A stretch of DNA of 64,000 nt from Micromonospora fulviviridis (lineage in GTDB: Bacteria; Actinomycetota; Actinomycetes; Mycobacteriales; Micromonosporaceae), in contig NZ_BMRA01000004.1 in NCBI RefSeq assembly GCF_014648395.1, positions 419,394-483,393 on the forward strand, written 5' to 3'. The position numbers and the translations under genes are program-made. This document shows, one piece after another, positions 10,548-19,682 of the stretch. Numbering within the stretch: the first letter of the stretch is position 1; each line of letters starts with the position of its first letter. Under the pieces are notes generated by a model. The model was not told where the DNA came from. It worked only from the letters and a program-made list of their open reading frames with translations, and did no database searches.

Positions 10548-12755
10548 GTGCCGCCGAGATCGGAGGAACCGCGCCGGGACGCCACGGGCTCCCGGCGCGG
10601 CTCGTCCCGGGGCGCGGAGCACCGGGAGCCGGGCGTCGGCGGCATCTCCGACGCCCGGGCGTACACGCCGCGGGGCCGCACCATCCGGGAGGGCGGCGGC
10701 GCCGCCCGGACGGGTGGCGGTACCGAGCAGCGGCGTACCCCGCGCAGCAGCCGCTCCGGCGACCCGTTCCGGCCGGCCCTGCAGGTGCTCGACGGCGGCC
10801 GGACCGGGGCGACCCGCGCCGGCCGCCGGGAGACCGCCGCGGGCGGCCGGGCCGGCGTGGTGCGGACCGTGTCCGCCCGGCCGGGGCGCGAGCCGTTCGA
10901 CGACGACGACGAGGCGCCGTCGCCACGACGCCGGCCCGGGCCGCGGCGCCCGGCGCGGCCGGCCGCCACCCGGCGGCCGGTCCGCAAGCCGCGCCGCCCG
11001 CCGAAGCTCGCCGACCCGCGCCGCCGGCTGCGGCTCGGCACGCTGCTCGTGCTGGCGCTCTTCACCACCATCGGCATCCGGCTGGTCTTCCTCCAGACCG
11101 TCAGCACCCCGGCGTACGCCGACGGCGGGCTCGCCAACCGGCTCGCCGTGGTCGAACTGCCGGCACCGCGCGGGGCGATCTACGACCGCACCGGCGCCCC
11201 GCTGGCGCACAGCGTCGAGGCGCGGTACGTCTTCGCCGACCCCACCCAGGTCAAGGACCCGGTCGCCACCGCGAGGCTGCTCTCCCCGCTGCTCGGCGTG
11301 CCCGCCTCGCAGCTGGCGGAGAAGATGCGGCCCCGCAAGCTGCCCGGCGGCGGCTGGTCGCAGTTCGAGTACCTGGCGCGCGGCGTCGACATCGACCGGG
11401 CCAAGCAGATCATGGCGGCCGACCTGGCCGGCATCGGCGTGCACCGCGACGAGCGGCGCGAGGTGCCCGGCGGCGACCTGGCCGCCAACCTCATCGGCTT
11501 CGTCAGCCAGGACATGAACGGCCTCGAAGGGCTGGAGGCGAAGTACGACGACGTGCTGGAGGGCAAGGCCGGCAAGAAGAGGTACGAGGTGGGGCAGGGC
11601 GACCTGGCCGCACCGATCCCGGGCGGCTACAGCCAGACCACCCCGGCCCAGCCGGGCAGCTCCCTGGAGCTGACGATCGATCGCGACCTCCAGTTCCAGA
11701 CGCAGCGGATCCTGTCCGACGGGATGGCCCGCACCCGGGGCAGCGTCGGCGCCGCGGTGATCATCGAGGTCGGCACCGGCGACGTGCTGGCCCAGGCGAG
11801 CTACCCGAGCTACAACGCCGCCGACCCGACCAAGGTCAACTCCTCGGCCGACCGCGAGGACGCGGCCACCAGCTTCATCGTCGACCCGGGCTCGATCCAC
11901 AAGGCGATCACCTACGGCGCCGCCCTCCAGGAGGGGGTGATCACCCCGGACACCACCTTCCCGGTGGCCAACAGCATCCAGAAGGGCGACACCACCTTCC
12001 GGGACACCCATCCGGCCAACGGGCAGAAGATGAGCATCCCGGGGATGCTCGCCTTCTCGTCCAACGTCGGCACCATCGAGATCGCCGACCGGCTGGGCCG
12101 GGACCGGCTGATCGACTACCAGAAGCGGTTCGGGCTGGGGCAACCCACCGGCGAGGGCATGCCCGGGGAGGCCAGCGGCCGGCTGCTCCCGGCCGACCAG
12201 TGGAGCGACTCGTCGTCCGGGTCGGTGCCGATCGGGCACAGCGTCGACGCCACCCCGTTGCAGATGGCCGCCGCGTACGCCGCCATCGCCAACGACGGGA
12301 AGTACGTCCAGCCGCACCTGATCAAGCAGGTGATCGGCCCGGACGGGAAGAAGAAGCCCGCCGCCGACCCGGTGACCCGCTCGGTGCTCAGTCCGGCCAA
12401 CGCGGCCGCGCTGCGCCGGATGCTGGAGGCGGTCACCACGGTCGACGGCCCGGACGGGCGGGCCACCGGCCTGGCCGCCGCGGTGCCGGGCTACCGGGTG
12501 GCCGGCAAGACCGGCACCGGTCTGCGCTACGACAACGGCAAGCTCCAGCCCGGCGAGGTCGGCTCGTTCATCGGGATGGCCCCGGCGGAGAAGCCGCGGT
12601 ACGTGGTGGCGGTCTTCGTCTGGAGCCCCGGCGGCGAGGGCGGGGCGGTGGCCGCCCCGGCGTTCCGGGAGATGATGGGCTTCACCCTCCGTCACTACCG
12701 GGTGCCGCCCTCGGCGACCGACAGGTCCCCGAAGTTCGAGGTCTTTCCGCACTGA
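10548..12755 (+). CDS. ftsI: Division-specific peptidoglycan D,D-transpeptidase (class B PBP)
   Basis: A 735-residue class B penicillin-binding protein, the FtsI/PbpB partner of FtsW in septal cross-linking. About 160 residues of basic disordered N-terminus precede one membrane anchor (LGTLLVLALFTTIGIRLVFL). The pedestal domain and transpeptidase follow, with SIHK catalytic serine at residue 449, SSN at 504-506 and KTG at 654-656. The GTG start is 3 nt after the ftsL stop and has GGAGG at 10536-10540. The cytoplasmic tail is longer than in proteobacterial FtsI, as in other actinobacteria. Confidence 0.95.
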   Translation: MPPRSEEPRRDATGSRRGSSRGAEHREPGVGGISDARAYTPRGRTIREGGGAARTGGGTEQRRTPRSSRSGDPFRPALQVLDGGRTGATRAGRRETAAGGRAGVVRTVSARPGREPFDDDDEAPSPRRRPGPRRPARPAATRRPVRKPRRPPKLADPRRRLRLGTLLVLALFTTIGIRLVFLQTVSTPAYADGGLANRLAVVELPAPRGAIYDRTGAPLAHSVEARYVFADPTQVKDPVATARLLSPLLGVPASQLAEKMRPRKLPGGGWSQFEYLARGVDIDRAKQIMAADLAGIGVHRDERREVPGGDLAANLIGFVSQDMNGLEGLEAKYDDVLEGKAGKKRYEVGQGDLAAPIPGGYSQTTPAQPGSSLELTIDRDLQFQTQRILSDGMARTRGSVGAAVIIEVGTGDVLAQASYPSYNAADPTKVNSSADREDAATSFIVDPGSIHKAITYGAALQEGVITPDTTFPVANSIQKGDTTFRDTHPANGQKMSIPGMLAFSSNVGTIEIADRLGRDRLIDYQKRFGLGQPTGEGMPGEASGRLLPADQWSDSSSGSVPIGHSVDATPLQMAAAYAAIANDGKYVQPHLIKQVIGPDGKKKPAADPVTRSVLSPANAAALRRMLEAVTTVDGPDGRATGLAAAVPGYRVAGKTGTGLRYDNGKLQPGEVGSFIGMAPAEKPRYVVAVFVWSPGGEGGAVAAPAFREMMGFTLRHYRVPPSATDRSPKFEVFPH

Positions 12756-12832
12756 GCCGGCACGGCGGGACATCATCGGTGAGTGGCGACGAACCACCGG
12801 GGCGGCTGTGCGGTCGGAACCGGACGACCGGG

Positions 12833-12838
12833 TAGGGT
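12833..12838 (+). promoter_or_regulatory. Candidate internal -10 box before murE
   Basis: TAGGGT followed by 8 nt and the GTG of murE suggests a leaderless internal transcript start in the 91-bp gap after ftsI. This would let the murE-murF-mraY segment be expressed apart from the mra promoter. No -35 is evident. Confidence 0.45.
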
Positions 12839-12846
12839 CTGACGCC

Positions 12847-14370
12847 GTGCCCGGCAATCCACGTCCCGCCACCGTGAATCCCGTCCGGCTCGGCGACCTC
12901 GCCGCCCGGCTGGCCGTCGCGCCGCCGGAGGGGGCCGCCGAGGTGGCCGTCACCGGGGTGACCCACGCCAGCCAGGAGGTCCGCCCCGGCGACCTGTACG
13001 CGGCCCTGCCCGGGGCCCGCCGGCACGGCGCGGAGTTCGCCGCCGCGGCGGCCGGGGCGGGCGCGGTGGCCCTGCTGACCGACCCGGCCGGCGTCGCGCT
13101 GGCCGCCGACGCGGGCCTGCCCGTGCTGGTCGTCGACGACCCCCGGGCGGTGCTCGGCGAGGTCGCCGCCACCGTCTACGGCGATCCGACCGCCGGGCTG
13201 ACCATGATCGGCGTGACCGGCACCGCCGGCAAGACCTCCACCAGCTACCTCATCGAGTCCGGGCTGCGCGCCGCCGGGCACACCACGGGCCTGATCGGCA
13301 CGGTGGAGACCCGGCTCGGCGACCTGGTGATCGACAGCGTCCGGACCACCCCGGAGGCGACCGACCTGCACGCCATGCTGGCGGTGGCCCGCGAGCGCGG
13401 GGTGGACACCGTGGTCATGGAGGTCTCCAGCCACGCCCTGGCCATGGGCCGGGTCGGCGGGGTCCGGTTCGACGTCGGCGGCTACACCAACTTCGGCTCC
13501 GACCACCTGGACTTCCACGCCGACGAGGCGGACTACTTCGCCGCCAAGGCGAAGCTCTTCGACGGGCGCTGCCGGGTCGAGGTGCTCAACCACGACGACC
13601 CGGCGCTGCGGCCACTGCTCAAGCCGGCGACCGTGACCTACTCGGCGGCCGGCGACCGGAGCGCCACCTGGTGGGCCGACGGGATCGGCGGCGAGGGCTA
13701 CGCCCAGCGCTTCACCGTGCACGGCCCGGACGGGCTCACCCTGCCCACCGGGGTGGCCCTGCCCGGCCGGCACAACGTGGCCAACGCGCTGCTGGCCGTC
13801 GCCACCCTGGTCGCCGCCGGCGTCGACCCGGCCACCGCGGCCCGCGGGGTGGCCGCCTGCGGTGGCGTGCCCGGCCGGCTGGAACTGGTGAGCGGCGACG
13901 CCCCGGTGCGCGGGGTGGTCGACTACGCGCACAAGGCGAACGCCATCGAGGCGGTCCTCGTGGCCCTGCGGGACCTGACCGACGGCCGGCTGATCTGCGT
14001 GCTCGGCGCCGGCGGCGACCGGGACCGGGGCAAGCGGCCGGTGATGGGCGGCACCGCCGCGCGGGGCGCCGACGTGGTGCTGGTGACCGACGACAACCCG
14101 CGCACCGAGGACCCGGCCGCGATCCGGGCCGAGGTGCTGGCCGGCGCGTACGCGGCGGGCGCCGGCGCGCGGATCATCGAGGCGCCCGGCCGGCGCGCCG
14201 CGATCGAGGAGGCGGTCCGGTTGGCCGAACCGGGGGACATCGTGGCGCTGCTGGGCAAGGGGCAGGAACGCGGCCAGGAGGTCAACGGCGAGGTGCTGCC
14301 GTTCGACGACCGGGTGGAGCTGGCGGAGGCGCTGCGCGCCCGCTTCGGCGACCTGGTGGGGCAGCGATGA
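12847..14370 (+). CDS. murE: UDP-MurNAc-tripeptide synthetase (meso-DAP adding)
   Basis: Mur ligase of 507 residues that adds the third stem-peptide residue. The ATP loop is TGTAGKTSTS and the carbamylated-lysine region is YFAAKAKLF. The specificity motif DNPRTEDP (DNPR) is the signature for meso-diaminopimelate rather than lysine. The usual DYAHTPD element is DYAHKAN here, a minor variant. I chose the GTG at 12847 because of the -10 box 8 nt upstream; the frame stays open 13 codons further. It overlaps murF by 4 nt. Confidence 0.95.
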   Translation: MPGNPRPATVNPVRLGDLAARLAVAPPEGAAEVAVTGVTHASQEVRPGDLYAALPGARRHGAEFAAAAAGAGAVALLTDPAGVALAADAGLPVLVVDDPRAVLGEVAATVYGDPTAGLTMIGVTGTAGKTSTSYLIESGLRAAGHTTGLIGTVETRLGDLVIDSVRTTPEATDLHAMLAVARERGVDTVVMEVSSHALAMGRVGGVRFDVGGYTNFGSDHLDFHADEADYFAAKAKLFDGRCRVEVLNHDDPALRPLLKPATVTYSAAGDRSATWWADGIGGEGYAQRFTVHGPDGLTLPTGVALPGRHNVANALLAVATLVAAGVDPATAARGVAACGGVPGRLELVSGDAPVRGVVDYAHKANAIEAVLVALRDLTDGRLICVLGAGGDRDRGKRPVMGGTAARGADVVLVTDDNPRTEDPAAIRAEVLAGAYAAGAGARIIEAPGRRAAIEEAVRLAEPGDIVALLGKGQERGQEVNGEVLPFDDRVELAEALRARFGDLVGQR

Positions 14371-15764
14371 TCCCGCTGACCCTGGCCGAGGTGGCCGCCG
14401 CGGTCGACGGCCGGCTGGTCGTCGCCGACCCGGACGCCCGGGTCACCGGCTCGGTGGAGTTCGACTCCCGCAAGGTCACCCCCGGCGGCCTCTTCGTCGC
14501 CTTCCCGGGCGAGAAGGTGGACGGGCACGACTACGCGGCCGGCGCGGTCGAGGCCGGTGCGGTGGCCGTGCTGGGCACCCGCGAGGTGCCCGGGGTGCCC
14601 ATGGTGCTGGTGGGCGACGCGCTCGACGCCATGGGGCGGCTGGCCCGCGCCGTGGTCGACCGACTGCCCGGACTGACCGTGATCGGGCTGACCGGCTCCT
14701 CCGGCAAGACCACCACGAAGGACCTGATCGCCCAGCTCGCCGTCCGGCTCGGCCCGACCGTGGCGCCGCCCGGCTCGTTCAACAACGAGCTGGGGCACCC
14801 GTACACGGCGTTGCAGGCCGGCCCGGAGACCCGCTACCTGGTGATGGAGAAGGGCGCCCGCGGGGTGGGGCACATCCGCTACCTCTGCGACGTGGTGCCG
14901 CCGCGGATCTCCGTGGTGCTCAACGTCGGGGTGGCACACCTCGGCGAGTTCGGCTCGGTGGAGACCATCGCGCTGGCCAAGGGGGAGCTGGTCGAGGCGC
15001 TGCCCGCCGACGGCCTGGCCGTGCTCAACGCCGACGACCCGCGCGTCGACGCGATGGCGGCGCGCACCGAGGCCCGGGTGGTCCGGTACGGCGAGTCCGA
15101 GCGGGCCGACGTGCGCGCCGTGGACGTGACGGTGGACGGGCGGGGCCGGCCGTCGTACACCCTGGTCACGCCGGAGGGGAGCGCGCCGGTGCGGCTCGGG
15201 CTGACCGGCCGGCACCAGGTGTCCAACTCGCTGGCCGCCGCGGCGGTCGCCCGGGAGCTGGGGCTGCCCCTGGCCGACCTGGCGGTGGCCCTGGGCGAGC
15301 TGGGCCTGGTCTCGACCCGCCGGATGGACGTGTTCGAACGCCCCGACGGGGTGACCGTGATCGACGACTCGTACAACGCCAACCCGGCTTCCACCGGCGT
15401 GGCGCTGCGGGCGCTGGCCAGCATGCGGGGGACGGGGCGTACCGTCGCGGTGCTCGGCTACATGGCCGAGTTGGGCGACTTCGAACGGGAGGGGCACCAG
15501 CAGGTCGGCCGGCTCGCGGCCGAGCTTGGGGTGGACCGGCTGCTCGTGGTGGGCGAGCCGGCGGCGCCGATCCACGAGGGCGCGACAGCGGTAGGCAACT
15601 GGGGAGGAGAGTCGGTGCTGCTCACCGATCAGGCGGCGGCCGTCGAGGTGCTGCGGAGCGAGCTACGTCCGGGTGACGTGGTGTTGGTGAAGGGCTCCCG
15701 GTACCGAACCTGGGAGGTGGCGGACGCGCTGCGCGCGGACGCCGCGAAGGGGTCGGCCGCATGA
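14367..15764 (+). CDS. murF: UDP-MurNAc-pentapeptide synthetase (D-Ala-D-Ala adding)
   Basis: A 465-residue Mur ligase that adds D-Ala-D-Ala to UDP-MurNAc-tripeptide. It has the ATP loop [14 protein letters not shown], the middle-domain stretches NNELGHPYT and [11 protein letters not shown], and the C-terminal [10 protein letters not shown] followed by [10 protein letters not shown], all typical of MurF. ATGA overlaps with murE before and mraY after mark one transcript. Confidence 0.96.
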   Translation: MIPLTLAEVAAAVDGRLVVADPDARVTGSVEFDSRKVTPGGLFVAFPGEKVDGHDYAAGAVEAGAVAVLGTREVPGVPMVLVGDALDAMGRLARAVVDRLPGLTVIGLTGSSGKTTTKDLIAQLAVRLGPTVAPPGSFNNELGHPYTALQAGPETRYLVMEKGARGVGHIRYLCDVVPPRISVVLNVGVAHLGEFGSVETIALAKGELVEALPADGLAVLNADDPRVDAMAARTEARVVRYGESERADVRAVDVTVDGRGRPSYTLVTPEGSAPVRLGLTGRHQVSNSLAAAAVARELGLPLADLAVALGELGLVSTRRMDVFERPDGVTVIDDSYNANPASTGVALRALASMRGTGRTVAVLGYMAELGDFEREGHQQVGRLAAELGVDRLLVVGEPAAPIHEGATAVGNWGGESVLLTDQAAAVEVLRSELRPGDVVLVKGSRYRTWEVADALRADAAKGSAA

Positions 15765-16888
15765 GGGCGGTGATCGTCGCCATCGGGGTCGCCTTCCTCG
15801 TCTCGCTCTTCTGCACCCCGATCGCGATCAAGGTGTTCACCCGGCTCAAGGCCGGCCAGCCGATCCGGGCCGAGGGCCCGGCCATGCACCAGGGCAAGAA
15901 GGGCACGCCGACCATGGGCGGCGTGGTCTTCATCCTGGCCACGGTGATCGCGTACGTCGCCGGCCACCTGGCCCTGACCACCCTGCCGGACGCGCAGATC
16001 GCCCAGGTCGAGCCGACCATCACGGCGCTGGTGCTGCTGGGGCTGATGGTGTTCTCCGGTGCGGTCGGCTTCATCGACGACTTCCTGAAGGTCCGCAAGC
16101 GGCACAGCGGCGGCCTGAACAAGCGTGGCAAGCTCGCCGGCCAGATCGTGGTCGGCGCGATCTTCGGGATCGTGGCGCTCTACTTCCCGAGCAGCATGAC
16201 CGACGTGAGCGGCAACGCGACCAACACCGAGACCGTGGGCAGCACGATGCTGAGCTTCATCCGGGACATCCCGGCCCTGGAGATCGGCAAGATCGGCGCG
16301 GTGATCGTCATCATCCTGGTGGTGATGGCGGCGACCAACGGGGTGAACCTGACCGACGGCCTGGACGGCCTGGCCACCGGCGCCTCGGTCATGGTGCTGG
16401 CCGCGTACGCGCTGATCGCGTTCTGGCAGTACCGGCACTGGTGCGCCGACCCGAACTACCCCGCCGGGGAGTACTGCTACACGGTCCGGGACCCGCTGGA
16501 GATCGCGTTGATCGCCGGGGCGGCGGCCGGAGCCTGCGTGGGCTTCCTCTGGTGGAACACCTCGCCGGCCCGGATCTTCATGGGCGACACCGGGGCGCTG
16601 GGCCTGGGCGGCCTGATCGCCGGCATGGCGATGTCCACCCGGACCATCCTGCTGCTGCCGATCATCGGCGGTCTCTTCGTGATCATCACGATGTCCGTCG
16701 TGATCCAGATCATCTCGTTCCGGACCACCGGGAAACGGGTGTTCCGGATGTCGCCGCTCCAGCACCACTTCGAGCTGGCCGGCTGGAGCGAGGTCAACAT
16801 CGTGGTCCGGTTCTGGATCATCGCCGGCATCGGGGTGGCCATCGCGCTGGGCCTGTTCTACAGCGAGTTCCTCGCCGCGACGAGCTGA
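15761..16888 (+). CDS. mraY: Phospho-MurNAc-pentapeptide transferase
   Basis: Polytopic membrane enzyme (375 residues, about ten membrane segments) that moves phospho-MurNAc-pentapeptide onto undecaprenyl phosphate to make lipid I. Visible are the substrate motif [10 protein letters not shown], the Asp pair in [21 protein letters not shown], and [12 protein letters not shown]. It overlaps murF by 4 nt. A strong hairpin follows within 20 nt, so this transcription unit seems to end here instead of running on into murD and ftsW. Confidence 0.97.
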   Translation: MRAVIVAIGVAFLVSLFCTPIAIKVFTRLKAGQPIRAEGPAMHQGKKGTPTMGGVVFILATVIAYVAGHLALTTLPDAQIAQVEPTITALVLLGLMVFSGAVGFIDDFLKVRKRHSGGLNKRGKLAGQIVVGAIFGIVALYFPSSMTDVSGNATNTETVGSTMLSFIRDIPALEIGKIGAVIVIILVVMAATNGVNLTDGLDGLATGASVMVLAAYALIAFWQYRHWCADPNYPAGEYCYTVRDPLEIALIAGAAAGACVGFLWWNTSPARIFMGDTGALGLGGLIAGMAMSTRTILLLPIIGGLFVIITMSVVIQIISFRTTGKRVFRMSPLQHHFELAGWSEVNIVVRFWIIAGIGVAIALGLFYSEFLAATS

Positions 16889-16906
16889 TCCGCTGCCGCT
16901 GCGTCA

Positions 16907-16942
16907 CGGCGGGATCCCCCGGTGTTACCAGGGGTCCCGCCG
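16907..16942 (+). terminator. Terminator-like hairpin after mraY
   Basis: An inverted repeat CGGCGGGATCCCC / GGGGTCCCGCCG (12 paired bases, one bulged T) around an 11-nt loop, followed by TTT. It separates mraY from ftsW at the place where murD is normally found in this cluster. Confidence 0.65.
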
Positions 16943-17012
16943 TTTCGCGTTCCGACACGCCGACCGGGCGGTTGCGCCACGGGCGGGCGGGTCGAGCCGC
17001 CATGATGGGCGG

Positions 17013-18545
17013 GTGGGGGAGGGAAGAGACACCGAGGGCACGACCGACACGCAGGCCAGACGGCCGCCCGCCGCGAGCCGCCCGGCCGACCCGCCGGGCC
17101 CGCCGCTCGGGCTGGACGCGGCCGGCGGGCTGGCCGCGCTGCGCGGCCTGCTGGCCCGTCCGCTGGCCTCCTACTACCTGCTGCTCTCCAGCACCGGCCT
17201 GCTGCTGCTGATCGGCCTGACCATGGTCTTCTCCGCCACCAGCGTGAAGGACTTCGCCGAGGAGGGGGACGCGACCGCGTCCCTGGTCAAGCAGGCGATC
17301 TTCGCGGTGATCGGGATTGTCGCCTTCTGGGCGTGCCAGCGGCTGCCCGCCCGGACGTTCCGGGCGGTGTCCCGGCCCTTCCTCGGGGTGGCCGTGGGGC
17401 TCCTGCTGGTCCTCAACCTGCTGGTGGCGCTGGAGGCGCTGTTCCGGGTGGAGTCCATCGGCCCGCTGAAGGCCCAGCTGCTCTGGCTCTACCTCGGCCC
17501 CATCTCGGTGCAGCCGGTCGAGGTGGCCAAGTTCGCCCTCGTGCTGTGGGGCGCGCACGTGCTGGCCCGCAAGGGCGCCGCGCTCGGCTGGTGGAAGGAG
17601 CTGGCCACCCCGCTCTTCCCGGTGGTCGGCCTGCTCTTCGTGCTGGTCGGCTACAACGACCTGGGCAGCATGCTCTGCCTGCTCGCGCTGGTGGTCGGGA
17701 TGCTCTGGGCCGCCGGGGTGCGGAAGCGGGTCTTCGCCACCCTCTCCGCGATCGGTCTGGCCGGGATCGGCCTGCTGGTCGCCGCCGCCTCCCTCGGCGC
17801 CGGATCCGGGTCGCGGGACGCCGACAACTACCGGCTCGGGCGCCTCACCATGTGGCTCGACCCGCCGGACCCGAAGACCTGCTTCGAGCTGGACCTGCCC
17901 AACTGCTACCAGCTCGTCCAGGCCCGCTACGCGGTGGAGAACGGCGGCTGGTTCGGCGTCGGTCTGGGCCGGAGCAGCTTCAAGTACGGCTGGCTGCCCG
18001 AGGCGCACAACGACTTCATCTTCGCCATCATCGCCGAGGAGCTGGGGGTGGTCGGCTGCACGGTGGTGCTGGTGCTCTTCGCGGTGCTGGCCTACACCGG
18101 GCTGCGGATCGCCCGCCGGGTGGAGGACCCGTTCCGCCGGCTCGCCGCCGCCGGGGTCACCGCCTGGCTGGTCGGCCAGGCCGTGATCAACGTCGGCGGG
18201 GTCACCGGGCTGCTGCCGCTGACCGGCGTACCCCTGCCGTTCATCTCCGACGGCGGCAGCGCCCTCGTGGTGACCCTGGCCGCGGTCGGGATGCTCGCCT
18301 CCTTCGCGCGCGCCGAGCCCGACGCGGCCCGCGCCCTGCATGCCCGTCCGCCGGCCCGGTGGGTCCGACTAGTGTGGGCCCCGTTGCCGCCGCTTCCCGG
18401 CCGGCGCCGCCGACCGGCGTCGCCACCGGCGGACCGAGGGTCCGTGCCCCGGTCCCGCCCGCGACGGCAGGACGACCAGGCCGCGACCCGCGGCGCCCGG
18501 TCCGACCGGGCGCGCGCCGGCACGGCGAGCGAGAGGAGACGCTGA
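17013..18545 (+). CDS. ftsW: SEDS-family peptidoglycan polymerase FtsW
   Basis: A 510-residue SEDS glycosyltransferase that polymerises lipid II at the septum with FtsI. About 55 cytoplasmic residues precede ten hydrophobic segments. Family motifs include the large loop with the NCYQLVQARYAVENGGWFG region, the HNDFIFAIIAEELG element and PLTGVPLPFISDGGSAL near the C-terminus. The C-terminal 70 residues are a basic, Pro/Arg-rich tail. The GTG start has CATGAT 6 nt upstream, a possible leaderless promoter. No murD lies in the 124 bp before it. Confidence 0.95.
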   Translation: MGEGRDTEGTTDTQARRPPAASRPADPPGPPLGLDAAGGLAALRGLLARPLASYYLLLSSTGLLLLIGLTMVFSATSVKDFAEEGDATASLVKQAIFAVIGIVAFWACQRLPARTFRAVSRPFLGVAVGLLLVLNLLVALEALFRVESIGPLKAQLLWLYLGPISVQPVEVAKFALVLWGAHVLARKGAALGWWKELATPLFPVVGLLFVLVGYNDLGSMLCLLALVVGMLWAAGVRKRVFATLSAIGLAGIGLLVAAASLGAGSGSRDADNYRLGRLTMWLDPPDPKTCFELDLPNCYQLVQARYAVENGGWFGVGLGRSSFKYGWLPEAHNDFIFAIIAEELGVVGCTVVLVLFAVLAYTGLRIARRVEDPFRRLAAAGVTAWLVGQAVINVGGVTGLLPLTGVPLPFISDGGSALVVTLAAVGMLASFARAEPDAARALHARPPARWVRLVWAPLPPLPGRRRRPASPPADRGSVPRSRPRRQDDQAATRGARSDRARAGTASERRR

Positions 18546-19651
18546 TGGGTCCGCTGCGTTCGGTGGTGCTCTGCGGAGGCGGTACGGGTGGGCACATCTA
18601 CCCGTTGCTCGCCTTCGCCGACTGCCTGCGCCGACACGACCCGAGCGTCCGGATCACCTGCCTCGGCACACCCAAGGGGCTGGAGAACGAGCTGATCCCG
18701 CCGGCCGGCTACGACCTGCGCCAGATCCCGGCCTACCAGCTGCCCCGCTCGGTCAACATGAGCCTGGTGCGCACGCCGGACCGGATGTGGAAGGCGGCCC
18801 GCGCGGCGGGCAAGATCCTCGACGAGGTGCGGGCCGACGTCGTGATCGGCTTCGGCGGGTACGTCTCGGTCCCCGGCTACCTGGCCGCGTGGCGGCGCGA
18901 GCTGCCCATCGTCATCCACGAGGTGAACGTGCCGCCGGGCGTGGCCAACCGGCTCGGCATGAAGTTCACCAAGAACGTCGCGGTCGGCTTCCCGCACCAG
19001 CCGGCGCAGGCCGAGTCGCTGCGCGACGCCCGGGTGGTGGGCGTGCCGCTGCGCCGCGGCATCGCCGGGCTGGACCGGGCCGCCGTGCGAAACGCCGCCC
19101 GCGCCCACTTCGGACTCCGCCCCGACCTGCCGGTGCTCTTCGTGGCCGGCGGCTCGCAGGGCGCCCGCTCGATCAACCTGGCGGTCTCCGGGGCGGCCAA
19201 GGAACTGGCCCGCAACGGCGTGCAGGTGCTGCACGTGATCGGCGCCCGCAACGAGCCGGTCTCCGTCCCCACCGACCTGCCGGTGCCGTACGTGACCCTG
19301 CCCTACCTGTCCGAGATGGAGCTGGGCTACGCGGCCGCCGACCTGATGCTGGGCCGGGGCGGCGCGATGACCTGCGCCGAGGTGGCCGCCATCGGCCTGC
19401 CCACCGTCTACGTGCCGTACCCGCACAGCAACCAGGAGCAGAAGCGCAACGCGCTGCCCGTGGTGGAGGCCGGCGGCGGGCTGCTCGTCGACGACGCCGA
19501 GGTGACCCCGGCCTGGGTGGAGCGCACGGTGATCCCGCTGATCCGGGACCCGCAGCGGCTCGCCTCGATGGGCGCCGCCGCGGCCGCGTACGGCCGGCGC
19601 GACGGCGACGTGGCCCTGCTGAACTTCGTCTACGAGGCGGTGTCCCGCTGA
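18545..19651 (+). CDS. murG: Undecaprenyldiphospho-muramoylpentapeptide beta-N-acetylglucosaminyltransferase
   Basis: GT-B glycosyltransferase of 368 residues that adds GlcNAc to lipid I, giving lipid II at the inner membrane face. The first glycine-rich loop is GGGTGGHIYP near residues 11-20, followed by GFGGYVS. The UDP-GlcNAc-binding C-terminal half has GGSQGARSIN and GRGGAMTCAE...HSNQEQKRNA. The start overlaps the ftsW stop (TGATG) after a GAGAGGAG ribosome binding site. Confidence 0.97.
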   Translation: MGPLRSVVLCGGGTGGHIYPLLAFADCLRRHDPSVRITCLGTPKGLENELIPPAGYDLRQIPAYQLPRSVNMSLVRTPDRMWKAARAAGKILDEVRADVVIGFGGYVSVPGYLAAWRRELPIVIHEVNVPPGVANRLGMKFTKNVAVGFPHQPAQAESLRDARVVGVPLRRGIAGLDRAAVRNAARAHFGLRPDLPVLFVAGGSQGARSINLAVSGAAKELARNGVQVLHVIGARNEPVSVPTDLPVPYVTLPYLSEMELGYAAADLMLGRGGAMTCAEVAAIGLPTVYVPYPHSNQEQKRNALPVVEAGGGLLVDDAEVTPAWVERTVIPLIRDPQRLASMGAAAAAYGRRDGDVALLNFVYEAVSR

Positions 19652-19682
19652 TGTGGGCCGCCGCGACCGGAAGGTACGTCCC

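Noticed and set aside
9579-13172. A 1197-codon minus-strand frame across rsmH to murE.
   Set aside because: It lies antisense to several genes with intact catalytic motifs and has no recognisable domain; its length comes from the high GC content.
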